Virus record (IMG/VR): IMGVR_UViG_3300037076_000416
Coordinates: 1-64,000 of that record
DNA length: 64,000 nt
Reading direction: 5' to 3' (one strand)
From: a virus
The notes under the pieces are model-generated. The model was given only the letters and a program-made list of their open reading frames with translations. It was not told where the DNA came from and searched no databases. Positions 53,230-61,568 of this stretch are shown piece after piece (position 1 is the stretch's first letter; every line of letters begins with the position of its first letter). The position numbers and the translations under genes are program-made.

Positions 53230-54512
53230 CAGGCCACCTTGACGTTGCGGAGGACGGCGGCCGCGCGGCTCGACTTGAGCACGACGGCAACCGGCCCCAT
53301 CTCGACCTCGCCGGTCTTGACTGCGCCCGCGGTGGAGAAGTCCGGGAGCCAGGTCTGGATCAACTGGCCCGGAACGGCAACTCCGTGGAAGCCGTCCATG
53401 CCGAACCGCACCGCGTAGATGCTGGTCAGGCCGCCGGGGTTGACGCTGTACGCGCCGGGCGTGGTCTCGGCCACGACGGCCGCGTGGCCTGCCCCGACGA
53501 TGCCCGAGGCATCGATCGAGAGGAGCGGGACATCCACGCCGGCGTAGCGGCCGGCGAAGGTGACGACGAGCGGCGTGGTCCCGATCGGCGCGGCGCCGGT
53601 CGCCGACACGTCGCCGGAGTCGATGTTGGACAGCGCCTCAAGGGCGGTGACGATCGTCGCGGCGGTGGCCCCGAAGGCGATCGGCGCGGTCGTTTGCCCC
53701 TGGAACGTCAGGGTGAACGTGCCACTCGTCCAGGTGCCGGAGGCGGTGATCGTCTGGACCTCGTTGGTCCCGGCTGCGCGGTTCGGGATGACGAGATCGG
53801 CCACGCCGGCCTTCTCGCCCAGATCCACGAGCGGGATCCCGCGGAACGTCTCCTGCTCGACGCCGAAGGCGTCGGTGGCGGAGCGCAACTGGCCGGAGAA
53901 CGCCGCGACCATGCCGAGGAGGGCCTTGGCGGTCCCGTTCATCAGGAGCGCGTCGGGCCGGCCGTCCATGAGCGCCAGCCAGGCGTTGATCCGGGCGACC
54001 GCGGCGATCGCGAGGGCCTGGGTGTTGACCGCGGTCAGGTCGAGAACCGGGCCGGCGACCTCCGTCGCGGTCCCCGAGAGCGCCTGGTTCAGGCCATCGA
54101 AGCCGTCCGTTGTCACGGAGTCGTTGCCGTTGATGACCTGGTCCGAGAAGTACGCCTTGGTCGCCTTGACCAACTGCGTCAACTGGAACGACACCTCCGA
54201 CACGGCACCGATCCCGGTCAGCACGCGGTCGATCTGGAACGAGCCACCGAGCGGCCGCAGGTTGACCGTGTACTGCGCCTTGGTGACCTCGGTCGGGCTG
54301 TATTCGGCGTTGATCGCGCGGAACGCGGCGGCCCGCTGGCTCACCTGGCGGGTGTAGCCGTAGACCAGCGTGGATCCGCCGCCGGCCGGGTTCACCGACT
54401 GGTCGAACGGGAGGCGGTCGAGGATGAACGACGACTTGCGAAACTCGTCGATGATCTGGTGGTCGATGGCGGTCGCTGCGTTCAGCGACGCCTGGGCAAG
54501 CGTGACTGGCAT
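53229..54512 (-). CDS. Major capsid protein, HK97-like, with inserted beta domain
   Basis: 427 residues. The shell-forming parts are ~1-248 (IDEFRKSSFILDRLPFDQSV; QIDRVLTGIGAVSEVSFQLT; MDGRPDALLMNGTAKALLG) and ~354-427 (IYAVRFGMDGFHGVAVPG). Between them a ~105-residue module (~249-353) begins NEVQTITASGTWTSGTFTLT and resembles beta-sandwich modules found in other phage structural proteins. It probably projects from the capsid surface. The gene order (portal, scaffold, capsid) supports the call. Confidence 0.8.
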   Translation of the reverse strand: MPVTLAQASLNAATAIDHQIIDEFRKSSFILDRLPFDQSVNPAGGGSTLVYGYTRQVSQRAAAFRAINAEYSPTEVTKAQYTVNLRPLGGSFQIDRVLTGIGAVSEVSFQLTQLVKATKAYFSDQVINGNDSVTTDGFDGLNQALSGTATEVAGPVLDLTAVNTQALAIAAVARINAWLALMDGRPDALLMNGTAKALLGMVAAFSGQLRSATDAFGVEQETFRGIPLVDLGEKAGVADLVIPNRAAGTNEVQTITASGTWTSGTFTLTFQGQTTAPIAFGATAATIVTALEALSNIDSGDVSATGAAPIGTTPLVVTFAGRYAGVDVPLLSIDASGIVGAGHAAVVAETTPGAYSVNPGGLTSIYAVRFGMDGFHGVAVPGQLIQTWLPDFSTAGAVKTGEVEMGPVAVVLKSSRAAAVLRNVKVA

Positions 54513-54548
54513 ATTTGGTGCTCCCGCGAGTAGGGAGACATCCCGCGT

Positions 54549-54595
54549 TCCGCCTTCACTCGCACTCGGGCGGAGGGATGGCGGCTAGCGCCGCC
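54549..54595. other. Two small hairpins between capsid and scaffold genes
   Basis: A TCCGCC/GGCGGA stem (about 54549-54575) and a GGCGG/CCGCC stem (54580-54595) lie in the 91-bp gap. Neither is followed by a T run, so they are not obvious terminators; they may act on mRNA processing or translation of the capsid gene. Confidence 0.35.
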
Positions 54596-54603
54596 GGTTC
54601 ATT

Positions 54604-55209
54604 TCAGTGCTTCGTGTAGTGCGCTGCGATGGCCGACTCGAGGTCCTTGGCCTGCGCCGGTGCGCCCGTCTGGGCTCCGCGGGTGGGGCCGCCGGCTCCC
54701 CCCTGGGTGAACATCTCGGGGATGTCCGACTTCAGCTGTTCGACGGCCTTGTCGAGGTCTGTGACCTTGCCGGACTCGTCGACCTTCAGGCCTGCGATGA
54801 GGTCCGACCGCAACGCCAGCTCGAGGAGCGTCTCGTTCGTGGCGCCTGCCACCCGGAGGGCGGCCTCGACGCGGACCGACCGGATGCTCGTCTGCCACTT
54901 GGCCCGTTCCGCAGCCGTCGCGGCGTTGGTGGCCTCCTTGATCGCCTTCTCGGTCTCGGACAGGCCAGCGGCCCGCAGGGCCTCGAGCTCGGCCTGGACG
55001 GCCCGGAGGGCGTCCTGGGCTTCCTTGGCTGCCTTGCGCTCGGCGGCGATCGCCTTCTTCCCGGCCTCCCCCAGGGCGTCCGTGTCGCCCGTCGCGGGCG
55101 TGGCGGTCGCAGGCGTGGGATCGGATGCCGGGCTGACCGGCGTGGTCTGGGCCGGCGTCGCACCGGCCGCGGCGGGCGTCGCGCCCGCGGGAGTGGTCGT
55201 TTCGGGCAT
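54604..55209 (-). CDS. Capsid scaffold protein
   Basis: 201 residues from ATG 55209. The Pro/Thr/Ala-rich N-terminus is followed by a long coiled coil (~50-110: EAGKKAIAAERKAAKEAQDA) and a C-terminal region containing LDKAVEQLKSDIPEMFTQGG. This matches siphovirus scaffolds (gp8-like/GP20 type), which nucleate capsid assembly and are removed. It is located between portal and capsid. Confidence 0.75.
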   Translation of the reverse strand: MPETTTPAGATPAAAGATPAQTTPVSPASDPTPATATPATGDTDALGEAGKKAIAAERKAAKEAQDALRAVQAELEALRAAGLSETEKAIKEATNAATAAERAKWQTSIRSVRVEAALRVAGATNETLLELALRSDLIAGLKVDESGKVTDLDKAVEQLKSDIPEMFTQGGAGGPTRGAQTGAPAQAKDLESAIAAHYTKH

Positions 55210-55216
55210 GGTGGTC

Positions 55217-56734
55217 CTAGTTGCCTCCTCGCGCAAGGGCTGCCTGGACGTCCGGCATCATCGGCGCCACGGCGGGCGCGGGAGCCGGCTGGGTTGCTGG
55301 CGGAGGGGCCGCGGCGAGCCGCTCGCGGATGAGGGCGATCTGGCGCGGCGAGAGGCCGAGCTCCTCCCAGATGGTCTCCTCGTCGATGCCGAGCGCCTTC
55401 CACTTGGTCATCGCGTCGGTGTGGGTGGCCTCGGTCCGGCTCTCCGGGTCCTTCCAGATGATCTCGGCACCGAGGTCCTTCCCGCGCGGGTCGTCACGGA
55501 ACGCGAAGTTGAGCCGGAAGACCTCCTCCCAGGACTCGCCCTTGTAGAGCTGCGAGTCGAGGACCTTGGCGACGAGGCCCGTCTCGGCGCTCTTCAGGGA
55601 CTCGCCCGAGGGCGGCTGGCCCGACTGCGGCAGGAGGTAGTGGTACGGCGTCCGGCTGATCGCGCCGAGGTGCTGCACCTCCATCTGGACGCCGGAGATC
55701 ATCGGCGCGAGGTCGGTCTGCTCGAACTCCCCGAGCTCGGGAGTCGCCGGGTTCGGGTCCTCGGGGTCGGGCGGGGGCAGGATCCACAGGCGATCCACCG
55801 CGGCCTTGAACGGCTCGATCGGCTGGCCCGTCTTCTCGTCGATCTCGACCTCCCAGTTCTTGAGCCAGCGCTGGCGGAAGGCGGCGAGGTCCGACGCGTT
55901 GATCGTGTCGGCACGCAGCTTGTTGATCGCGTCCTGGTTGCTCATCACCATCGCGATCTCGGACTGCCCCTCGTCGGGCCCGAAAACGCCCGGGATCGGC
56001 CGGCCGTAGGCGTCGAGGACCGGGGCGGTGAGGCGCGGCCGGTTGACGAGCGGCACGATCGGGATGACGCGCAGCGGGTTCCGCACCGGCCACGGCTCGC
56101 CCGGGACCTCGTCGCGGGTCCACTGCGCGACCCGGCCCCAGGAGGCGGCGCTGAACTCGACCGCCTTCTGCTCCGATCGGAACTTGTAGATGCCGTCTGG
56201 GAGGTACAGCTCGGCGCGGTAGCGGCCGTCGTCCGCGAGCCAGCGCTTGAGGGCCGCGCGGCGCTTCCAGCTCTTGCCGGGCTCGGTCTCGACGGTGACC
56301 TGGAGCGCCGACTCGATCGTGGCCTCGGGCTCGCCGCTGACCGCGTCGGGCCAGACGAGCACGTAGGCGAGGCCCTTGACGAGCGACTCGGTGTGCGCGA
56401 TCTGCGACTCCGCGTCGAGCCGGTTGCGCTGCCACCAGTCCCAGGCGTCGGTGTCGCCGCCCCGGTTGTCGCCGATGCGAATGCCCTGCACCTGCAGCCG
56501 CTCGCGGTGGGCGTCCACGACGAGGGACATGAAGTTGGAGCTGAACTCGCGGAAGCGGTCGCCGAAGGCTGCCCGGAAGGTGTCCGACACGAACGCGAGC
56601 GGCTGGCGCCCGGCGTAGTACGCCTCGTACCGCTCCATCCGGTCGCGCCGATCGTCGAGGCGCTTGCCGAGCCGGGCGAGCCACCAGGGGAGCGAGCCGG
56701 GGTCGAGCGTGACGGGCGCCATCGGGTCGATCAT
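55217..56734 (-). CDS. Portal protein (SPP1 gp6-like)
   Basis: 505 residues: RRDRMERYEAYYAGRQPLAF, then SNFMSLVVDAHRERLQVQGI (the conserved N-terminal portal helices), IAMVMSNQDAINKLRADTIN (the C-terminal signature) and MISGVQMEVQHLGAISRTPY. It forms the dodecameric DNA entry ring. The ATG touches the terminase stop (TGATG). Family identity is firm from the combination of motifs and place. Confidence 0.85.
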   Translation of the reverse strand: MIDPMAPVTLDPGSLPWWLARLGKRLDDRRDRMERYEAYYAGRQPLAFVSDTFRAAFGDRFREFSSNFMSLVVDAHRERLQVQGIRIGDNRGGDTDAWDWWQRNRLDAESQIAHTESLVKGLAYVLVWPDAVSGEPEATIESALQVTVETEPGKSWKRRAALKRWLADDGRYRAELYLPDGIYKFRSEQKAVEFSAASWGRVAQWTRDEVPGEPWPVRNPLRVIPIVPLVNRPRLTAPVLDAYGRPIPGVFGPDEGQSEIAMVMSNQDAINKLRADTINASDLAAFRQRWLKNWEVEIDEKTGQPIEPFKAAVDRLWILPPPDPEDPNPATPELGEFEQTDLAPMISGVQMEVQHLGAISRTPYHYLLPQSGQPPSGESLKSAETGLVAKVLDSQLYKGESWEEVFRLNFAFRDDPRGKDLGAEIIWKDPESRTEATHTDAMTKWKALGIDEETIWEELGLSPRQIALIRERLAAAPPPATQPAPAPAVAPMMPDVQAALARGGN

Positions 56735-58260
56735 CAGAACCCCACGGCCTTCCGGGGCGTGCGCACGAACGCGACAGGCGCTTCCTGCATGGCCATCGCG
56801 ACGGCGCGGACGAGCGCGACGCAGGCGACGTTGGGGCGCGTCGAACCGTGCTTGGAGCGGGTGACCTTCATGCCGCGGTCGGTCAGAACGGCGGTCGTGT
56901 TGGCGACGTGCTCAGCGAGGACCGGATCGTCGGCGTGGACCAGTCGCCCCGTGGTGATGAGCTCGAAGGCCATCGTCGAGGGCGGGGCCATCACGGCCGC
57001 CGTCATGGGCACGTCGACCATGTTCAGGCCGTCCTGCTCGAGCATCTCGGCCGACTCGCCGAAGGCCACGCGGTCGAACGCGAAGGCAGGTCCTGGGATC
57101 GCCCGCCTCGTCTTCTCGTCGCGGGTCTGCGCCAGCGGGTAGGTCGTTCGGAGCGTGCGGAGGGCGACCCGCATCGCCTCGGCCGACACGATGCCCGTGG
57201 CCGCCTCGGGCGCGAACACCTGCGACCTCACCACGACGCGATCTCCCTGGCGTTGCGCGACCGCGACCGCGCCAAGCTCACCGTCCGGGCTCCGATCGAT
57301 GCCGACCCCGATCGGCAGAGCGACGTTGAGCGGCAGGTCGCCGCGCGTCGCAGACCACGCCCCTTCGCGCAACCAGGTGTCCTCGGTGCCCAGGAACTGG
57401 TTGAGGTGGTAGCGGCGCCATTCGAGGAGCGCACCGCGAGCCCGAAGCCTCGCGAACTCCCGACCGAGGTACTTGCCGTCCGCGAGCCAGGACGCGGGAT
57501 TGCAGGCGAGCCAGACCGCGGGGTCCTCGATGTCGGCGTCGCGCGGAGCGCCGTACCAGTAGATGAGGGTCCCGTTGACTCGGTCGCGGTAGATGAGCAG
57601 GGAGCCCCGCACCTCGAGCTCGCCGGTTCCGGAGAACATCGAGTCGTACAGGTCGGCGAGGATGCCCTCACCGGCGACGCCAGCGGTCGTGATCCACAGG
57701 GTGAAGGGCTGCTCACGGGCGCCGGTCCCGGTCGTGAGGGCCGTGTACAGCTCGGCTGACTTGTGGGCGTGCAGCTCGTCGATGATGTTGGCCGAGGGGT
57801 TGAGGCCGTGCTGGAGGGCGCCGTCGCTCGACAGGGAGCGCATGATCCCGCCGTTGCGGGCGCACTCGATTCGGAGGGAGCGGTAGGGCCGCAGGCGATC
57901 GAGCAGGAGCGGGGACCGGCGGACCATGCTGATCGACTGGCCCATGACGATCCCGGCCTGGTTGCGGGCCGCCGCGGCGACATAGACCTCGGGCTCGGAT
58001 TCGCCGTCGGCGTCGAGCATGTACAGCCCGGCACCGGCAGCCATGGTGCTCTTGGAGTTCTTGCGGGGGAGCCCGAGGCCGACCTCGTTGTAGATGCGGA
58101 GGCCGGTGGCGGGATCGAACTCGAGGGCTTCCCACCAGAACTCGCGCTGCCAGTCCTCGTAAATGAGGGGGCGTCCCGCCCATCGGCCCTTGGTGTGGCG
58201 GATGTACCGCTCGCAGTACGCGGCGAAATGGGGGCCGCCGGACAGCGCGTCGGGGACCAC
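56734..58260 (-). CDS. terL: Terminase large subunit
   Basis: 508 residues. ATPase motif GLPRKNSKST (~63-72), Walker B-like NIIDELHAHKS, and the nuclease half with IGVGIDRSPDG plus a later acidic patch. YDSMFSGTGELEVRGSLLIY lies in between. The layout is that of P27-associated HK97-type large terminases, which package DNA by headful or cos cutting. No frame break is visible. Confidence 0.88.
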   Translation of the reverse strand: MVPDALSGGPHFAAYCERYIRHTKGRWAGRPLIYEDWQREFWWEALEFDPATGLRIYNEVGLGLPRKNSKSTMAAGAGLYMLDADGESEPEVYVAAAARNQAGIVMGQSISMVRRSPLLLDRLRPYRSLRIECARNGGIMRSLSSDGALQHGLNPSANIIDELHAHKSAELYTALTTGTGAREQPFTLWITTAGVAGEGILADLYDSMFSGTGELEVRGSLLIYRDRVNGTLIYWYGAPRDADIEDPAVWLACNPASWLADGKYLGREFARLRARGALLEWRRYHLNQFLGTEDTWLREGAWSATRGDLPLNVALPIGVGIDRSPDGELGAVAVAQRQGDRVVVRSQVFAPEAATGIVSAEAMRVALRTLRTTYPLAQTRDEKTRRAIPGPAFAFDRVAFGESAEMLEQDGLNMVDVPMTAAVMAPPSTMAFELITTGRLVHADDPVLAEHVANTTAVLTDRGMKVTRSKHGSTRPNVACVALVRAVAMAMQEAPVAFVRTPRKAVGF

Positions 58261-58263
58261 GGC

Positions 58264-58758
58264 TCAGCCCACATCGCCGACCACCCGAAGTCGTGGCGGG
58301 AGGCCGATGTCGGCCGTGAGCGAGTCCAGCGCATGCTCACGCTCGATCCGAAGGCCCGTCCGAGCCGAGGGCGACAGGCCGAGTTCGCGGGCGAAGAGGC
58401 GGATGGCATCGCGGTAGTCGCGGACGATCTGGTGGAGCGGGTTCTTGACCAGCTCGCCCTTCTGTCCACGGACCAGGGGGCCCGACTGCGCCAGCAGCCG
58501 AACTGCGTATTCGTAGCCCGCGACGCCCTCGCAGTACGCCCGCAGGATGTCCCTATCGGCCGCCCGGATGACGCCCGTGTGGCGCATGTCGCGCAGGACC
58601 CGCCGCCAGACGGCCTTCGCCGCGTCGTCCATGTCGGCCGGGATCTTCGGGACGTCGGGCGAGGGCATCGGCTCGCGCAGGTTGAGGCGGCTCGGGCGCG
58701 TCTCGCCGCGGAGCTGCTTCACCTTCGTCGGGGTCGGGGCCGGACCCCGCCTACCCAT
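58264..58758 (-). CDS. terS: Terminase small subunit, P27 family
   Basis: 164 residues. The N-terminal RRGPAPTPTKVKQLRGETR is the hallmark of the P27 family. It is followed by MDDAAKAVWRRVLRDMRHTG, DRDILRAYCEGVAGYEYAVR and HQIVRDYRDAIRLFARELGL. It recognises the packaging start and hands DNA to the large subunit 3 bp downstream. Confidence 0.88.
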   Translation of the reverse strand: MGRRGPAPTPTKVKQLRGETRPSRLNLREPMPSPDVPKIPADMDDAAKAVWRRVLRDMRHTGVIRAADRDILRAYCEGVAGYEYAVRLLAQSGPLVRGQKGELVKNPLHQIVRDYRDAIRLFARELGLSPSARTGLRIEREHALDSLTADIGLPPRLRVVGDVG

Positions 58759-60121
58759 CGACGCGCTCCGCCGTCCGCCCGGTGAAGTTCTGCCAGCGCT
58801 CGATCGCCACCTGGACGTACTTGGGGTCGATCTCCATCGCGTAGCAGCGCCGGCCGAGCGTCTCTGCCGCCATCAGCGTCGTGCCGGAGCCGCTGAAGGG
58901 CTCGTAGACGGCCTCGCCCGGGCGCAGGTGGTTCCGGATCGGGATCTCCGAGAGGAGCACCGGCTTCTGGGTCGGGTGGTCCTCCTTGTGCTCCTTGCTG
59001 CCGCCACCGATCCGCTTGGGACTGGGTGCGCGCCAGATCGTCGCCTGGTCGCGCTCGCCGATGAACAGGTTGGGAACGCCCGGCCGCCGGACCACGACGC
59101 ATGGCTCGTGGGCCCAGTGGTACCAGGATCGGCCCACTGAGAAGAGGCCCTTGTCCCAGATGATCTGGCTGGCGACCTCGAACCCGATGTCGAGCAGGCC
59201 CTGCAGCACCTCGAGGGTGTGGACGCTCGCGTACCAGACGTAGCCGACCCGGAGGGACGGCACGAGGGCGAACGCCTCGGACCAGTCGGCGCGGGTGTCC
59301 ATGCTGATCGAAGTGTTGCGGTGGCCCGCGGTGTGGTGGCCCCGGATCGCCCGTGGGGCGTCCTCGCCCTCGGGCCGGCCGTCGGCGGCGTCGCGCATCA
59401 TGTACGGCTTCTCGGCGCCCGCTACGACGCCCCAGCCCTTGACCCGCTTCCGCGGTCCGTTGTACACGCCGTCGCGCCAGGTCTGGTCGAGCTGAACGCC
59501 GTAGGGCGGGTCAGTCGCGAGGAGTGTGGGTTCCGCTCCGGCCAGGAGTCGCGTCACGTCCGCGGGGCTCGTCGCGTCACCGCAGAGGATGCGGTGGTCG
59601 CCGAGCACGTAGAGCTCGCCGGGCTTGACGTATGACTCCTCGGGCGGCTCGGGCACGTCGTCGGGATCGGTGAGGCCCGCCTTGGGGTCGTTGCCCTTGA
59701 GATCGCCGAGGAGGGCGAGCAGCCCGGCATCGTCGACCGTGACGTCTGCGAGCAGCGCCCGGAGCTTCTCCTCGTCGCGCCCTGCCATCGCGCCGATCGG
59801 GTCGAGGGTCGCGAGGACGAGCGCCTCCTCGGCGAGCTCGAGGTCGACATAGAGGACCGGCACGGTCGGCTCGCCCCGTCGCAGGGCGAGCGCGACCCGG
59901 GCATGGCCGTCGACGACGAAGCCGGTGCGCCGGTTCACGAGGACCTGCTGGACCCAGCCCACCTGGTCGAGGGCGCCGGCGAGGGCGTCCTGCTGCGCCT
60001 TCGGGTGAATCCGCCAGTTCGCCGGGTTGGCGAGCAGCTGGTCGGGCGCCTCCTGCCCGGAGCCGGTGATCCGGTTGCGCCACGTGGCGGTCTGCGTCGG
60101 CGCGGTGGTCTTGGTGGCCAC
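58751..60121 (-). CDS. ParB-like nuclease domain fused to DNA methyltransferase
   Basis: 456 residues from GTG 60121. Residues ~20-120 are a ParB/Srx-like domain (PANWRIHPKAQQDALAGALD; VVDGHARVALALRRGEPTVP). The second half is an amino-methyltransferase: LLATDPPYGVQLDQTWRDG, then HPTQKPVLLSEIPIRNHLRP and EPFSGSGTTLMAAETLGRRC. Such fusions are common next to phage terminases and probably protect packaged DNA from host restriction. It overlaps the P27 gene by eight bases. Confidence 0.85.
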   Translation of the reverse strand: MATKTTAPTQTATWRNRITGSGQEAPDQLLANPANWRIHPKAQQDALAGALDQVGWVQQVLVNRRTGFVVDGHARVALALRRGEPTVPVLYVDLELAEEALVLATLDPIGAMAGRDEEKLRALLADVTVDDAGLLALLGDLKGNDPKAGLTDPDDVPEPPEESYVKPGELYVLGDHRILCGDATSPADVTRLLAGAEPTLLATDPPYGVQLDQTWRDGVYNGPRKRVKGWGVVAGAEKPYMMRDAADGRPEGEDAPRAIRGHHTAGHRNTSISMDTRADWSEAFALVPSLRVGYVWYASVHTLEVLQGLLDIGFEVASQIIWDKGLFSVGRSWYHWAHEPCVVVRRPGVPNLFIGERDQATIWRAPSPKRIGGGSKEHKEDHPTQKPVLLSEIPIRNHLRPGEAVYEPFSGSGTTLMAAETLGRRCYAMEIDPKYVQVAIERWQNFTGRTAERVDG

Positions 60122-60129
60122 GCGCGGGC

Positions 60130-60621
60130 TCACCGCGCCACTCCGGCGCCCTGTGGCGCCCGTGGGCGAACCGGGGCCGCGGCGGGCACGGATATTTCTG
60201 GCGAAACTCGGCCGCGTGCACACGATTGGGAGGCGCGGACGTCCAGGAGCGCAGAACCCGCGTGTGGGGACCCCCGGTCGACCCTTCGTGCGTTCACGAG
60301 GCGCGCTCCGTTGGCGGAGTTCCTCGATCGGCAGAGCACCCGGGTGTTGGCGGGGTCGAACGGCCCGCCGCCATCGATCAGCGCATGCACGTGATCGAGC
60401 GTCAGGTCATGAGATGCGTGGGCAGGGTGCTCGACGCCATCGCCCGGACAAACCCAGCCGTACTGCCCGACGTGGCGGGCGATCATCCGCTTGGACAGGC
60501 GAGTCCATCGCGGATCAGCGTGAAGGTGATGGTTGGCCCCGATGCCCGACAGCCGCGGGTGCTGGCCGCAGCGTCCAGTCGTTCGGCTCGTGACGACGCC
60601 ACAGACGGTGCAGAGCTTCAC
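60130..60621 (-). CDS. HNH endonuclease
   Basis: 163 residues. The HNH motif is DLTLDHVHALIDGGGPFDPA plus NTRVLCRSRNSANGA, with CTVCGVV and CGQH cysteine/histidine pairs at the N-terminus. HNH proteins next to terminase genes are needed for DNA packaging in many siphoviruses. The last ~55 residues are low-complexity and may be a frame extension. Confidence 0.75.
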   Translation of the reverse strand: MKLCTVCGVVTSRTTGRCGQHPRLSGIGANHHLHADPRWTRLSKRMIARHVGQYGWVCPGDGVEHPAHASHDLTLDHVHALIDGGGPFDPANTRVLCRSRNSANGARLVNARRVDRGSPHAGSALLDVRASQSCARGRVSPEISVPAAAPVRPRAPQGAGVAR

Positions 60622-60815
60622 TCGCTAGACCACGACCGCCGTGCGGTTGGGCTGCCCTCGGGCGTCAAGACCTCGACCACCGTGCCCTCGGGCAGGGTCG
60701 GGTTGGACACGGGCGTCGTCTTCGCGCTCGCGCGGTTGACGGCGCGGACGTACCCGAGGTCGCGACAGGCAGGGGAGCCCGGGAGTCGGTGTGGATCTGA
60801 CCAGCGCGCCGTCAT
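60618..60815 (-). CDS. Small phage protein at the head of the late operon
   Basis: 65 residues, with an ATGA overlap to the HNH gene. Sequence such as PTLPEGTVVEVLTPEGSPTA looks protein-like. Its first ~23 codons lie inside the direct repeat whose second copy is 1.6 kb away. Function is unknown. Confidence 0.45.
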   Translation of the reverse strand: MTARWSDPHRLPGSPACRDLGYVRAVNRASAKTTPVSNPTLPEGTVVEVLTPEGSPTARRSWSSE

Positions 60816-60828
60816 GCCCGCAAGCGTG
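60746..60828. repeat. Direct repeat, copy 1 (83 bp)
   Basis: About 79 of 83 positions match the copy at 62325-62406, with one single-base gap and a few substitutions. It starts GGACGTACCCGAGGTCGCGA and ends CAAGCGTG. It covers the 5' part of the small phage ORF on the minus strand. Confidence 0.9.
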
Positions 60829-60941
60829 CGGACGGCGGGCCGCGATTCCTATTCGGTCGATTGGGCCATGCATGTCACCCGACCACTACCGCGTGTACTG
60901 CGCGGCGAGGCATAGCACCGCCGAAAACAACCCCTTGACTC

Positions 60942-60967
60942 GGAACCGTGAAACCGGGATGGCCGTC
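60942..60967 (+). promoter_or_regulatory. ECF-type promoter for the first sigma gene
   Basis: GGAACC, 16 bases, CGTC. This is the classical -35/-10 pattern of group-IV (ECF) sigma factors and suggests autoregulation. It also argues that translation starts at 60993, not at the upstream 60948. Confidence 0.6.
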
Positions 60968-60992
60968 GCGGACACTACGGGGTGTGGCGGAG

Positions 60993-61568
60993 ATGGAGCA
61001 CGACGAGGCGCGACTCTGGTCGCTGGCGCGCGGTGGCGATGCCCTGGCGTTCGCCGCCATCTTCGACCTGCACCGGGACCGCGTGTTCCGCCAGGCCGTC
61101 CGCCTGCTGGACGCCGGGCCTGACGCGGAGGACGTGTCGGCCTCGGCGTTCCTCGAGCTGTTCCGCAGGCGGGACGACGTCCGGATCGTCAACGGGTCGG
61201 TCCTGCCGTGGCTGCTGGTCACGACGGCCAACCTGGCGAGGAACTCCACGCGGGCACGGCGCCGCTACCGGGACTTCCTGGCGAGGCTGCCTCGAGACGG
61301 CACGGAGCCCGCATCGGCCGATGTGGCCCTGTCGGTCGTCGACCTCGACCTGGACCCCCGGCTCCAGCGCGCCCTGCGGCAGCTCTCGGAGGAGGACGTC
61401 GTGCTCCTGACCCTGGTGGCGCTCGAGGACTTCACGATCGCGGACGCAGCCGCAGTCCTCGGCCTGAGCCCGGGAGGGGCCAAGACGCGACTGCACCGCG
61501 CGAGGCAGCGCATCCGCAAGACCCTGCCCGAATTCCAGGTTGCCTACGACCAGGCGGGAGCCCCGTGA
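60993..61568 (+). CDS. ECF sigma factor
   Basis: 191 residues from ATG 60993. Sigma region 2 is at ~17-60 (IFDLHRDRVFRQAVRLLD; AEDVSASAFLELFRRRD) and region 4 at ~130-178 (LSEEDVVLLTLVALEDFTIA; LGLSPGGAKTRLHRARQRI). There is no C-terminal extension. The stop overlaps the next start by one base (TGATG), coupling it to a membrane anti-sigma-like protein. It probably directs transcription of its own cassette through the upstream ECF-like promoter. Confidence 0.85.
   Translation: MEHDEARLWSLARGGDALAFAAIFDLHRDRVFRQAVRLLDAGPDAEDVSASAFLELFRRRDDVRIVNGSVLPWLLVTTANLARNSTRARRRYRDFLARLPRDGTEPASADVALSVVDLDLDPRLQRALRQLSEEDVVLLTLVALEDFTIADAAAVLGLSPGGAKTRLHRARQRIRKTLPEFQVAYDQAGAP

Larger units (their letters stand above)
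27328..60815. mobile_element. Probable siphovirus-type prophage carrying a defence cargo block
   Basis: Early genes (serine recombinase, primase-helicase, excisionase-like HTH) lie at the tRNA side and a complete head-tail gene set lies at the other, all minus strand. The plus-strand block 31.7-41.5 kb between them is accessory. The left limit is the tRNA-Arg. The right limit is uncertain: the last phage-like ORF ends at 60815 and no copy of the tRNA 3' end was found by eye. No holin, endolysin or lysis cassette was recognised. Confidence 0.65.

Noticed and set aside
54629-57142. 837-codon frame opposite scaffold, portal and terminase genes
   Set aside because: It spans three well-supported genes on the other strand and shows no conserved motif.
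60300-60360. Possible tRNA fragment as right attachment site
   Set aside because: The only resemblance to the tRNA-Arg 3' end is GTCGAAC within a GC-rich stretch. This sequence encodes the HNH motif of the minus-strand gene.
60948-60992. Upstream start for the first sigma gene at 60948
   Set aside because: That start would lie inside the ECF promoter, before the -10 element. The ATG at 60993 follows the promoter and matches the usual sigma N-terminus.
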